Source: Streptomyces yangpuensis
GTDB lineage: Bacteria; Actinomycetota; Actinomycetes; Streptomycetales; Streptomycetaceae
Direction of reading: 5' to 3'
Assembly: GCF_001005295.1 (NCBI RefSeq)
Contig: NZ_LBMK01000006.1
Span: 165,191 to 211,091, forward strand
Length of the DNA stretch: 45,901 nt
Shown here: one piece after another, positions 10,277 to 18,054 of the stretch
How the letters are laid out: each line of letters begins with the position of its first letter
Position numbering within the stretch: position 1 is the first letter of the stretch
Position numbers and translations under genes: made by a program
The notes under the pieces: model-generated
The model's input: only the letters and a program-made list of their open reading frames with translations
Database searches by the model: none
What the model was told of the DNA's origin: nothing

Positions 10277-11257
10277 GTGCCGAGGATCGACATCGAGGCG
10301 TACGCGAAGGGGGTGCTCGACGGGAAGCGCGCGTTCATCGCGCGGGCGATCACCCTCGTCGAGTCCACCCTGCCCGCTCACCGGGCGCTCGCGCAGAACC
10401 TGTTGACGGAGCTGCTGCCGCACGCGGGCCGGGCTCGCCGGATCGGCATCAGCGGGGTGCCGGGGGTGGGCAAGTCCACCTTCATCGATGCCTTCGGCAC
10501 CATGCTGACCGGGCTCGGCCACCGGGTCGCGGTGCTCGCGGTGGACCCGTCGTCGACGCGTACGGGCGGCTCCATCCTGGGTGACAAGACCCGGATGGAG
10601 CGGCTGTCGGTGGATCCGGCGGCGTTCGTGCGGCCGTCGCCGTCGGCGGGCACGCTGGGCGGGGTCGCCAAGGCCACGCGCGAGTCGATGATCGTGATGG
10701 AGGCGGCGGGCTACGACGTGGTCCTCGTCGAGACGGTCGGCGTGGGCCAGTCGGAGACCACGGTGGCGGGGATGGTCGACTCCTTCCTGCTGCTGTCCCT
10801 GGCCCGTACGGGCGACCAGCTGCAGGGCATCAAGAAGGGCGTCCTGGAGCTGGCCGACGTGCTGGCGGTGAACAAGGCGGACGGCCCGCACGAGCGCGAC
10901 GCGAAGGCCGCCGCCCGCGAACTGTCGGGCGCGCTGCGGCTGATGCACCCGGTGGACGCGGCCTGGACGCCGCCGGTCCTGACGTGCAGCGCCCGGGAGT
11001 CGGCGGGCCTGGACGAGGTGTGGAACCGCCTGGAGCAGCATCGGACCCTGCTGGAGGCGGGCGGCCGGCTGGCGGCGAAGCGGGCGGCGCAGCAGGTGGA
11101 GTGGACCTGGTCGATGGTCCGCGACGAGCTGCTGGAGCGGCTGCGCGCGGACCCGGCCGTACGGGAACTCGCGCCGGACCTGGAGGCGGCGGTACGGGCA
11201 GGCTCGGTCACCCCGACCTCGGCGGCGGACCGCATCCTGTCGGCCTTCGGCGGCTGA
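10277..11257 (+). CDS. meaB: Methylmalonyl-CoA mutase-associated GTPase MeaB
   Basis: G3E-family P-loop GTPase (MeaB/ArgK, human MMAA orthologue), 326 aa. It gates adenosylcobalamin loading and protects or reactivates the mutase. Walker A GVPGVGKST is at residues 60-68; the DPSS(T) segment, the ETVGVGQSE switch and the NKADG specificity motif follow in order. It starts with GTG ten bases after mutB, completing a mutA-mutB-meaB operon. A strong hairpin about 65 nt past the stop ends the transcript. Confidence 0.97.
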   Translation: MPRIDIEAYAKGVLDGKRAFIARAITLVESTLPAHRALAQNLLTELLPHAGRARRIGISGVPGVGKSTFIDAFGTMLTGLGHRVAVLAVDPSSTRTGGSILGDKTRMERLSVDPAAFVRPSPSAGTLGGVAKATRESMIVMEAAGYDVVLVETVGVGQSETTVAGMVDSFLLLSLARTGDQLQGIKKGVLELADVLAVNKADGPHERDAKAAARELSGALRLMHPVDAAWTPPVLTCSARESAGLDEVWNRLEQHRTLLEAGGRLAAKRAAQQVEWTWSMVRDELLERLRADPAVRELAPDLEAAVRAGSVTPTSAADRILSAFGG

Positions 11258-11321
11258 CCCCGGCCGCGGGCCGCCATCGCGGGCCACGCGCCGGCCGCGG
11301 GGGCCGCGGGACGAAAGGGCC

Positions 11322-11362
11322 GTGCCCCTGGGCCCGGACCTGTGTCCGGGGGCCAGGGGCAC
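11322..11362. terminator. Bidirectional terminator between meaB and asparaginase
   Basis: Near-perfect inverted repeat of about 18 bp per arm, GTGCCCCTGG...CCAGGGGCAC, with a CTGT loop and one mismatch or bulge. It lies between two convergent genes, so it can serve both. As usual in streptomycetes there is no U-tract. Confidence 0.8.
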
Positions 11363-11380
11363 GCTCACGCCGTCACGCGG

Positions 11381-12382
11381 TCAGGCCTCGACGAGTACCG
11401 GGCCGGCCGGAGTCAGGGACTCGCGGAGGATGCGGGCCTGTTCCGCCGTGTCGTCGGTGGCGAGGAGGGCGGAGAGGACCGCGATACGAGCCTGGCCGGC
11501 GCGGAGGGTGCCCGTGGGGACGGCGCCGGCCGCGACGAGGTCCACCGCGCCGCCGTGGGTGTAGATCTCGGTGACCGGTCCGGCCATGACGCGGGTGGTC
11601 AGGGCGACCAGCACGCCGCCGGCCACGGCCGCGCGGACCGCTTCCACGATCTCGGGGGTGGCGTTGCCCGCGCCGGTCCCGATGAGGACGATGCCGCGGG
11701 CGCCGGCCTCGACGGCGGCGTTCAGGAGCACCGGGTCGGCGTCGGCGTGGTGCATCACCACGTCGACGCGGGGCGGGAGCTCGGGCATCGCGGGGAGCGG
11801 GAGCGCGGCGGGGCGCCGGGGGGTGCGCAGGAGGGTGACCTTGCCGAAGCCGACCTTGCCGAGCAGCTCCGTGGAGGGGTCCGCGAACGCGTCCAGGTCC
11901 ACGGCCTGCGTCTTCACGGTGCCGCGGGCGGCGTGCACGCGTCCGGCGAAGGCGATCAGGACGCCGAGGCCGCGGGTGGTGGCGGCGGTGAGCAGCGCGT
12001 CGTAGAGGTTGCCCGGTCCGTCGCCGTCGGCGGTGCCCATGGGCCGCTGCGAGCCGGTGAAGACCACGGGGCGGGGGTCGTGGTGGTGGAGGTCGACGAG
12101 GAACGCCGACTCCTCCAGGGTGTCGGTGCCGTGGGTGACGACGATGCCGTCGACGCCGGGGTCGGCGAGCACCTCGTGCACGGTACGCAGGAGGGTGAGC
12201 TGGTGGGCCGTGGTGAGCCGGGGGCTGTTCACACTGAACAGGTCGACGACCTCGACGGTCATGTCCTCCGGCAGCGGCGCCGTGGCGATGACCTCGTTCC
12301 CGTCGGCGTCCGCGGCGAAGCCGGAGCCCTGCCAGCGGCTGGCTATCGTGCCGCCGGTGCTGATGACGACGATCCGTCCCAT
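11381..12382 (-). CDS. L-asparaginase, type I/II family
   Basis: Hydrolyses L-asparagine to aspartate and ammonia, 333 aa. Both catalytic threonine motifs are visible: ISTGGTIAS near the N-terminus (T12) and THGTDTLEES at about residue 90. The substrate-binding FTGSQRP follows. No signal peptide is seen, so a cytoplasmic enzyme is likely. It is transcribed divergently from an Lrp/AsnC gene about 120 nt away, which is the natural candidate regulator. The ATG at 12382 is the first codon of the conserved MGRIVVISTGG start. Confidence 0.95.
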   Translation of the reverse strand: MGRIVVISTGGTIASRWQGSGFAADADGNEVIATAPLPEDMTVEVVDLFSVNSPRLTTAHQLTLLRTVHEVLADPGVDGIVVTHGTDTLEESAFLVDLHHHDPRPVVFTGSQRPMGTADGDGPGNLYDALLTAATTRGLGVLIAFAGRVHAARGTVKTQAVDLDAFADPSTELLGKVGFGKVTLLRTPRRPAALPLPAMPELPPRVDVVMHHADADPVLLNAAVEAGARGIVLIGTGAGNATPEIVEAVRAAVAGGVLVALTTRVMAGPVTEIYTHGGAVDLVAAGAVPTGTLRAGQARIAVLSALLATDDTAEQARILRESLTPAGPVLVEA

Positions 12383-12404
12383 GCTGCGTGGCCGCCCTTC
12401 ACTC

Positions 12405-12416
12405 GTACATATGTAC
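12405..12416. promoter_or_regulatory. Perfect 12-bp palindrome in the asparaginase/Lrp divergent promoter region
   Basis: GTACATATGTAC is a perfect palindrome and an AT-rich island in GC-rich DNA, 22 nt upstream of the asparaginase ATG. It may be a -10 region, an Lrp-family half site or another operator. Its role is inference. Confidence 0.4.
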
Positions 12417-12492
12417 TCAAAGCAGCAATGATAGAGCGATCTGCGCGCAATAGGCTTGCGCCTTCCGCCCGGGTGGGCGGGAAAGCATGGGT

Positions 12493-12498
12493 GATAAT
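12493..12498 (+). promoter_or_regulatory. Probable -10 element of the Lrp-like gene, leaderless
   Basis: GATAAT sits six bases before the ATG at 12505, with no ribosome binding site between. This supports 12505 over the in-frame ATG at 12487, which would lie upstream of the -10. Confidence 0.55.
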
Positions 12499-12504
12499 TG
12501 CGCC

Positions 12505-12960
12505 ATGGACGCCATTGACCGCGATATCTTGCGCGAGCTCCAGGCCGACGGACGGCTGAGCAACCAGGAGCTGGCCCAGCGGGTGGGGCTGACGCCGTCG
12601 CCCTGTATGCGCCGGGTGCGCCAGCTGGAGCAGGACGGCGTGATCCAGGGCTACCGCGCCGTGATCGACCCGGAGGCCGTCGAGCGCGGCTTCGAGGTGC
12701 TGGTCTCGGTCGAGGTGCGCCGTGACCGGGCCGCGGTCGAGGCCTTCGAGGCCGCCCTCCAGGACATCCCGGACGTGATCGAGGCGTACCGGCTCTTCGG
12801 GAGCCCGGGCTGCCTGCTGCGGATCGCCGTCGCGGACCTGCGTGCGTACGAGCGGCTGTGGATCGAGAAGCTGACCGCCCTCACCGGTATCACCGAGGTC
12901 AACTCGCAGATCATCATGAAGCGCATCAAGGAGCCGACCGGCCTGCCGGTGGACCGCTGA
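12505..12960 (+). CDS. Lrp/AsnC family transcriptional regulator
   Basis: Small amino-acid-responsive regulator, 151 aa. The N-terminal winged HTH reads ALDRDIL-like (AIDRDILRELQADGRLSN) and ELAQRVGLTPSPCMRRVRQLE. The C-terminal RAM (ligand-binding, oligomerising) domain follows, with the turn LFGSPGCLLRIAVADL. The start is set by a -10 element at leaderless spacing. It is divergent from asparaginase and convergent with the dimethylarginine-hydrolase-like gene. The family commonly senses an amino acid and often controls itself and a neighbour, so nitrogen or amino-acid control of asparaginase is a reasonable inference. Confidence 0.93.
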   Translation: MDAIDRDILRELQADGRLSNQELAQRVGLTPSPCMRRVRQLEQDGVIQGYRAVIDPEAVERGFEVLVSVEVRRDRAAVEAFEAALQDIPDVIEAYRLFGSPGCLLRIAVADLRAYERLWIEKLTALTGITEVNSQIIMKRIKEPTGLPVDR

Positions 12961-13048
12961 CCCGTACGGGCCGAATGGGCGGCGGGAATTCAAAAACATC
13001 CGAGCGAACGCATAAGAATTCACAACCCCCGGTGTGCGGCCCGCGATA

Positions 13049-13091
13049 CGGCTGTGATGCTGTCCCGTCGACGGGGACCGCACCACAGCCG
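13049..13091. terminator. Hairpin between convergent Lrp and DDAH-like genes
   Basis: CGGCTGTG pairs with CACAGCCG, and an inner GTCCCGTCGACGGGGAC helix stacks inside. It lies midway between two converging genes and could end both transcripts. Confidence 0.6.
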
Positions 13092-13171
13092 TTTCCCGCA
13101 TTACCCGAGGCCGATTCCCGGCGGACGCCGCATCGGAAAGCGGGCCCGGCCCACCGAGGAGGGCGGGAGGG

Positions 13172-14002
13172 TCAGACGGCCGGCGCCGGACGCAGTTCCA
13201 GCGTGCAGCACTTGGCGCTGCCGCCGGCCTTGAGCAGCTCGGACAGATCGACACCGATCGGCTCGAACCCGCGCTCCGCGAGCCGGCCGGCCAGCCCCCG
13301 CGCCTGCTCGGGCAGGACCACGTGCAGGCCGTCGGAGACGGCGTTCAGCCCGAACGCCACCGCGTCGGCCTCCTCGGCCAGGACCGCGCCCGGGAACCGG
13401 TCCGCGAGCACCTCGCGGCTCTCCGGGGAGAACGCCGCCGGGTAGTACATGATCTCGTCGCGGTCGAGGACCGCCAGCGCGGTGTCGAGGTGGTAGAACC
13501 GCGGGTCGACCAGCGTCAGCCCGAGGATCGCCCGCCCGAAGAACTCCTCCGCCTCCTGCTGCGCGCGCGGGTCGCTGCGGAACCCGCTGCCCGCCAGGAG
13601 CGTGTCGCCGGCGAGCAGGAAGTCACCCTCGCCCTCGTTGACGTACTCCGCCTGACGGACCTCTCCCCAGCCCCGCTCCGCGAACCAGTCCAGGTACGCC
13701 GGGGACTCCCCCGCCCGGTACTCGTGCCGGAAGCGGGCGACGAGCACCCGCCCGTCCAGCACGGTCGCCCCGTTGGCCGCGAACACCATGTCCGGCAGGT
13801 CGGGCACCGGCTCGATGAGGTCGATCCGGTGCCCCAGCTCGACGAACAGGTCGTGCAGCCGCTTCCACTGGGAAAGGCTGGTTTCCGTCACCGTGGGCTG
13901 CGTGGGATCCATCCATGGATTGATCGAATACCGTACGTCGAAGTAATGCGGACGGCACATCAGATAATGCCGCGGCCTTGCCGTTCGCCCAGATCTGCTC
14001 AT
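13172..14002 (-). CDS. N-dimethylarginine dimethylaminohydrolase-like (amidinotransferase fold)
   Basis: Member of the pentein (GME) superfamily, 276 aa. DDAH enzymes hydrolyse methylated arginines to citrulline; bacterial relatives may be arginine deiminase-like. The carboxylate region GEGD (E125), the catalytic-type H171 (FYHLDTAL) and the C-terminal Cys in GGSAKCCTLE (C265, followed by C266) are visible in order. A GAGGG site precedes the ATG. In many streptomycetes, as I recall, this gene neighbours an ornithine aminotransferase (rocD) and an Lrp regulator; the aminotransferase is absent here. Confidence 0.88.
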   Translation of the reverse strand: MSRSGRTARPRHYLMCRPHYFDVRYSINPWMDPTQPTVTETSLSQWKRLHDLFVELGHRIDLIEPVPDLPDMVFAANGATVLDGRVLVARFRHEYRAGESPAYLDWFAERGWGEVRQAEYVNEGEGDFLLAGDTLLAGSGFRSDPRAQQEAEEFFGRAILGLTLVDPRFYHLDTALAVLDRDEIMYYPAAFSPESREVLADRFPGAVLAEEADAVAFGLNAVSDGLHVVLPEQARGLAGRLAERGFEPIGVDLSELLKAGGSAKCCTLELRPAPAV

Positions 14003-14122
14003 GGTTTCCCTCGATGCGGAGATGGTTCACGGATACCTCGCGCCACGATATCCAGGCCGTCGCCACACTCGACAGGATCGGGTGAACAGGTGGCCAATTT
14101 CCGCTTTCAGGCATGGTTTCTT

Positions 14123-14623
14123 TCAGGGCATGGCGTCCAGCACGGCGTCCAGAGTGAGCTTCCACATCGGCTCGGCTCCGGTCCCGAACGCCGCGGCGAG
14201 CGCGTATCCGACGGCCGCCTCGTACGCCTCCGGCTGCCCGCCCTCCCACTCGGCGCTCACCCGCCCGTCCCCGGTCGACACGAACATCCCGAGTTCCACG
14301 CCGTCGCGGGACAGCCGGCTGCCGTCGAGCGAGACCGGCACGAACCGCAGGCTTCCGACGTCGACCCGGTAGGACGTACGGGTCAGGAACCCCTTGGCGG
14401 GCCGCAACTCCGTCTCCACGCCCCCGACGTGCATCAGCAGGTGTTCGGGGTCCCTGGTCCCGATCGGCACCTGGCTGTCCACCTCCGCCCCGTCGGTCCG
14501 CCGCACCTCGACCCGCGGTACCCCGTCCCCGTCCACGACGAGGGTCCCCGCCTCGTGGTCGAGTTCGACGGTGACCGTCCCGAACTGCGGATCCTCTGCG
14601 GGCGGGTACGCGTACGACTCCAT
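14123..14623 (-). CDS. Conserved hypothetical protein, 166 aa
   Basis: I do not recognise a named family. The protein is acidic, soluble and beta-rich, without signal peptide or membrane segment, and without Cys or obvious catalytic motifs. It begins MESYAYPPAEDP and ends in a helix-like AVGYALAAAFGTGAEP segment. I chose 14623 rather than the upstream ATG at 14659 because AAGGA sits eight bases before it. It is transcribed in the same direction as the DDAH-like gene, about 120 nt upstream of it, so co-transcription is possible. Confidence 0.8.
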   Translation of the reverse strand: MESYAYPPAEDPQFGTVTVELDHEAGTLVVDGDGVPRVEVRRTDGAEVDSQVPIGTRDPEHLLMHVGGVETELRPAKGFLTRTSYRVDVGSLRFVPVSLDGSRLSRDGVELGMFVSTGDGRVSAEWEGGQPEAYEAAVGYALAAAFGTGAEPMWKLTLDAVLDAMP

Positions 14624-14987
14624 CGCCTGTTCCTTGCTCTCCTGTACTGGGAGGACCATTGTCGGGGATCACCGAGCCACAAGATCAACATCTCTCGGCG
14701 GAAGGCCTGGCCTCCGGGCCGGTGTCCTCCCCCATGGTCCACCGGACGCCGGGCCGCTGGCGGGCCAGGCGCCGGCCGCCGGCCGCCGTCCGCCGCCCTG
14801 TGGAACTCCCGGTTGTACGGGCCTGCCATCGCGTACGGGGCGCGGCCTGCCCCCTCGCCCGTGGCGGCCCGCCCGGCTTCCCGGCCGCCTTCCCGACTTC
14901 TTTGACGCAGCCCGCTTCCACGGCTGTACTGCTGGCAGAGCTTGTTCCGGCCGGCGCGGCCCGGCCGGAGACCGACAGGAGGACCGG
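14624..14987. other. Divergent intergenic region with candidate promoters
   Basis: About 360 nt between the hypothetical gene (minus) and a small membrane gene (plus). For the plus gene, TTGACG at 14902-14907 and TGTACT at 14925-14930 are spaced by 17 bp and may be a housekeeping promoter. For the minus gene, a GACAAT-like -10 lies near 14656-14661. The middle is GC-rich with GCCGGCC repeats and no credible gene. Confidence 0.45.
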
Positions 14988-15251
14988 GTGGAACCGACAC
15001 TGCTCCTCGCCACCGTCGTCCTCGCCGCCCTGGTGATCCGGGCGGCGGTCGAAGAGCTGAGGGAACCGGGCCGGGGCCGGGCCCGGTGGGCGTTCCTCAA
15101 GGACCGGCGGGCCCTGGCGGCCGGTGCGGTCGTCACGGTCGCGCTCGGCTCCCTGGGCTGGCTGCTCGGCGGCGGCCAGGGCCTGGTCTGGGCGTGCCTG
15201 GCCGGCGTCCTGGCCGCGTACGCCACGAATTCGCGCGGGCGCGACACGTAG
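14988..15251 (+). CDS. Small membrane protein, 87 aa, function unknown
   Basis: A GTG start with a strong AGGAGG six bases upstream gives VEPTLLLATVVLAALVIRAA. Two or three hydrophobic segments are visible: residues 4-19, about 43-60 (AGAVVTVALGSLGWLLGG) and about 62-78. Between them is a basic Arg-rich loop. No family recognised. The end of the gene is 26 nt from the decayed PucR relic on the other strand. Confidence 0.75.
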   Translation: MEPTLLLATVVLAALVIRAAVEELREPGRGRARWAFLKDRRALAAGAVVTVALGSLGWLLGGGQGLVWACLAGVLAAYATNSRGRDT

Positions 15252-15277
15252 CGGATGTCGTGCCGATCAGGCCGGGC

Positions 15278-15525
15278 TCAGCCGGAGGAGCTCGCGGGCC
15301 GGCCGAGCAGACGGGCCCCGATCGCCGCGGTCCGCAGGGTGCAGCGGTGCCGCCGGCCGGCCGGGTCGTGCCGGGTGAGGGTCGGATGCGCTGGAGCCGG
15401 TACGTCAGCGCGCGCACGCTGAGGCAGAGCAGCCGGGCGGCCTCGGTGGCCACCAGGATGTGCCGGTTCCCGAAGCGTGCGGCACGCTCTGCCGGCTTGC
15501 CGAGATCGCTGCGCCCGTCGACAGG
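15278..15525 (-). pseudogene. Decayed PucR/CdaR-type regulator (internal deletions and frameshift)
   Basis: On the minus strand the reading GRSDLGKPAERAARFG runs straight into NRHIL and then VATEAARLLCLSVRALTYRLQRI. Each piece matches a separate part of the intact regulator at 38054-39115 (GRSDLGRLAERAERFG, FGNRQIL, VATEAARRLSLSVRALTYRLERI). Two in-frame deletions have therefore removed most of the middle. After the HTH a one-base shift occurs, and the other frame continues as HPTLTRHDPAGRRHRCTLRT and AAIGARLLG to a TGA at 15278-15280, again matching the intact C-terminus. There is no N-terminal half. Confidence 0.8.
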
Positions 15526-15573
15526 GCCGAGGGTGTCACGGCACGCAGGTCCCAGCCGCGCCGGTGCGCGGCC

Positions 15574-17571
15574 TCATCGCCGGGGGGCCGGCGGGCCGGT
15601 GACGCTGCCCAGCCACAGCAGGTCGCGGGCCCGGGTCATGGCCACGAAGAGCCGGCTGCGCACGAGTTCCGCACGCTCCCGCGCCGTGTCGGTCTCCGGC
15701 GCCGTGTCCGTGAGCGCGGTGTCGTACCGGGGCAGGAAGACATTCTTGAACTCCAGTCCCTTCGCCCGGGGATAGGTGCCCAGCTTGACGGCGTCGACGG
15801 GGTTGCCGTCGTACTGCTCCAGCGGGCGCACCGGGATCTCGGCCCGTGCGAGCAGCCGCTGGTAGTGGCCGAGGGCCCGTCTGGAGGGGCACAGCAGGGC
15901 GGTGTCGGCGAGCGCGCCGTCGGGCAGCACCCGCAGGGCGCCCACCAGCTCCCGGTCGTGGGCCTCCGCCGTGGGCTCGGCGACGCGTACGACGTCCCCG
16001 TCGTGGTAGGTGAGATCGACGTCGCGGCGGCCCGGCGTGGGCACTCCGTCGATGTCCTCGAACACGTCGTCGGCGACGAGGGCGAGGGCGGCGTCCAGGA
16101 TCTGCCTGCTGTTGCGGTAGTTGGTGCGCAGCACCTGCCCGCGGTCGCCGCGGATGTCGATGCCGGCGTCGGTAAGGCGGAAGCCGCCTGGGTACACAGT
16201 CTGCTGGCCGTCGCCGACGAGCAGCAGACCGTTGGGGGCATCGCCGACGAGCGCGTGCAGGAGCCGCACCCCGACCAGCGTCAGGTCCTGGACCTCGTCC
16301 ACGACGACGGCGGCGTACGGGGGCGGTCCGCCTTCCTGCGACGCCTGCGCGAGGGCCATGGACAGCACGTCGTTGAAATCGTGCACGCCGCGCTCATGAC
16401 GCCGCGCCTCGTACTCCTCGTACAGCTCCCACACGGCCTGCCGCTGCGTACGGTGCAGGCTCGCCCTCCGCCGTCGCCTCGGGACGACCGCGTAGTCCTC
16501 GAACCGCGTCAGGCCGCGCCCCTTGATGACGTGGTCGATCTCCTCATGCCAGTACCCAGGCCCCGGGTCGATCCGGACCAGCAGGCTCTCCCGCCCGACG
16601 TGCGTCCAGGCGCGGCTGAAGGCGGTCTCGGCCTTGTCCCCGTTCAACCGCACCGGTACGCCCCGCTCCTGCAGGAACTCCTGGGCCCAGGAGTGCAGGC
16701 TGCGGAAGTCCACCCGGTCGGCGACGGCGGGGGCCATGGTCCGCAGGAAGGTGCTCTGCACGCGGGGCAGGTTGTTGGCGAAGGTGACGTACAGGATGCG
16801 GCCCGTGGTCCGCCTGGCCAGGTGGGCCGCGCGGTGCAGCGCGACGACGGTCTTGCCGGTGCCCGCCGGTCCGCTGATGCGTGCCGGTCCGGACCAGTTG
16901 CGGCGTACGAGCGCCACCTGGTCCGGGTGCAGAAAGGTCATCCACTGCTCGATCGGCGCCCGCCGCGCCCCTTCCAGGGCCGCGTCCCGCAGCCCGTCCA
17001 GATCGAACAGCCCGTCGGAACCCGGGTGGAGCGACGGAGCGGCTCCCTGCTGGAGCGCGAGCCCTTCTTTGCCGGGGAGGACCCGCTCCAGATGGTCGGC
17101 GATCGCCCGAACGGACTCGGCCCGCAGCCGGCGCGGCTGCGCCAGCAGCACCCGCCCGACCTCCTGTTCGCCGAGCACCCGTATCCGTCCGTGCCCGTGG
17201 TCAGGGCCCTGCCCGGCCGCCACCATGACGGGCTGCACCGCCACCGGCGACATCCCGAGCGACGCGACGGCACTCTCGGTGACCCTGGTCGCCGCGAGCA
17301 GCCCGGCCGCACCCCCGTCCCCGGCGCCGACCCCGGCCCCCGGCCCGACGCCGACGACGAACACCCCGCCGGGTCCGACCAGCACCACGTCCCCGCGGCC
17401 GACGAGCAACCGCCACCCGCGGGCGGTCAGCACCAGCAACTGCGCGAGGACCCGCCGCTCCCCTTCCCCGGCCGCCCCTCGCCGCTCCCGCACCTGCCGC
17501 CGGGCGGCCTCCCACTGCTCACGCAGCAACCGCTCCTGCCGCCGCGCCTCCTGCGACAACCCAGCCCCCAT
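15574..17571 (-). CDS. UvrD-like superfamily 1 helicase with NERD-like N-terminus
   Basis: ATP-dependent DNA helicase-like protein, 665 aa from the ATG at 17571 (a longer start at 17622 is possible). Walker A GPAGTGKT is at 234-241, motif Ia/Ib-like ILYVTFANNL follows, motif II (VVVDEVQDL) is at 422-430, and motif III-like LLLVGDGQQTVY and motif IV YRNS come next. The C-terminus has VAMTRARDLLWL. The first 80 residues resemble a NERD nuclease domain (GERRVLAQLL, DVVLVGPGGVFVV), but the usual E-x-K after this strand is replaced by G-V-G, so nuclease activity is doubtful. It appears monocistronic. Confidence 0.88.
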   Translation of the reverse strand: MGAGLSQEARRQERLLREQWEAARRQVRERRGAAGEGERRVLAQLLVLTARGWRLLVGRGDVVLVGPGGVFVVGVGPGAGVGAGDGGAAGLLAATRVTESAVASLGMSPVAVQPVMVAAGQGPDHGHGRIRVLGEQEVGRVLLAQPRRLRAESVRAIADHLERVLPGKEGLALQQGAAPSLHPGSDGLFDLDGLRDAALEGARRAPIEQWMTFLHPDQVALVRRNWSGPARISGPAGTGKTVVALHRAAHLARRTTGRILYVTFANNLPRVQSTFLRTMAPAVADRVDFRSLHSWAQEFLQERGVPVRLNGDKAETAFSRAWTHVGRESLLVRIDPGPGYWHEEIDHVIKGRGLTRFEDYAVVPRRRRRASLHRTQRQAVWELYEEYEARRHERGVHDFNDVLSMALAQASQEGGPPPYAAVVVDEVQDLTLVGVRLLHALVGDAPNGLLLVGDGQQTVYPGGFRLTDAGIDIRGDRGQVLRTNYRNSRQILDAALALVADDVFEDIDGVPTPGRRDVDLTYHDGDVVRVAEPTAEAHDRELVGALRVLPDGALADTALLCPSRRALGHYQRLLARAEIPVRPLEQYDGNPVDAVKLGTYPRAKGLEFKNVFLPRYDTALTDTAPETDTARERAELVRSRLFVAMTRARDLLWLGSVTGPPAPRR

Positions 17572-18054
17572 GCCAAGCCCCCTCACACAAGGAGTGACGA
17601 TCATAGGACGCAAAGCCACCACCCGGGCAGACCGCGTACCCGCTGTCTCACATCACCGCCACCACCGCGGCCTGAAGAGCGACGAGACCGGCATGTACGG
17701 CGAATACCGCACCCGGCGGCTCGTGCTCACCCCGTACGAACGGATGGCCGCGGCCGGTTGAGCCCGGAGCAGCCCCTCGTGGACGGCGAGACCTACGTCT
17801 CGATTCGTACCCCGCGCCGGCCACGGCCACGGCACGATGGAGCCGCTCAGCGATCCGAGACGTGCGGGCCGCGCGGCTCGGCGCCCGCCCCGGAGGGTGA
17901 GCCAGGACCACCGGCCCATGCACCGTGGACAGTGCCGTCCGCTCCGACGCAATGCCGCCCTCCGGACAGGTGTCGCACCTGTCGGAGGACGGCAGTCCCT
18001 TGCGGACAGCACGCCGGCTCGGACGTCAGACGTTCGTCCGCACCGGTGCCGGGG
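17572..18054. other. Intergenic region between helicase and xyloglucanase genes
   Basis: About 480 nt. It holds the helicase promoter region and, near its right end, the terminator of the xyloglucanase gene. A 22-codon frame at 17693-17761 (MYGEYRTRRL...) has no clear ribosome site and I do not call it a gene. Nothing else is supported. Confidence 0.5.
17960..17987 (-). terminator. Hairpin downstream of the xyloglucanase gene
   Basis: CTCCG-GACAGGTG, a TCG loop, then CACCTGTCGGAG, a 12-bp stem with one bulged base. It lies about 70 nt past the stop of the GH74 gene on the same strand. Confidence 0.65.

Noticed and set aside
17693..17761. 22-codon ORF beginning MYGEYRTRRL
   Set aside because: No clear ribosome site, no partner gene and no recognisable family; may be chance.
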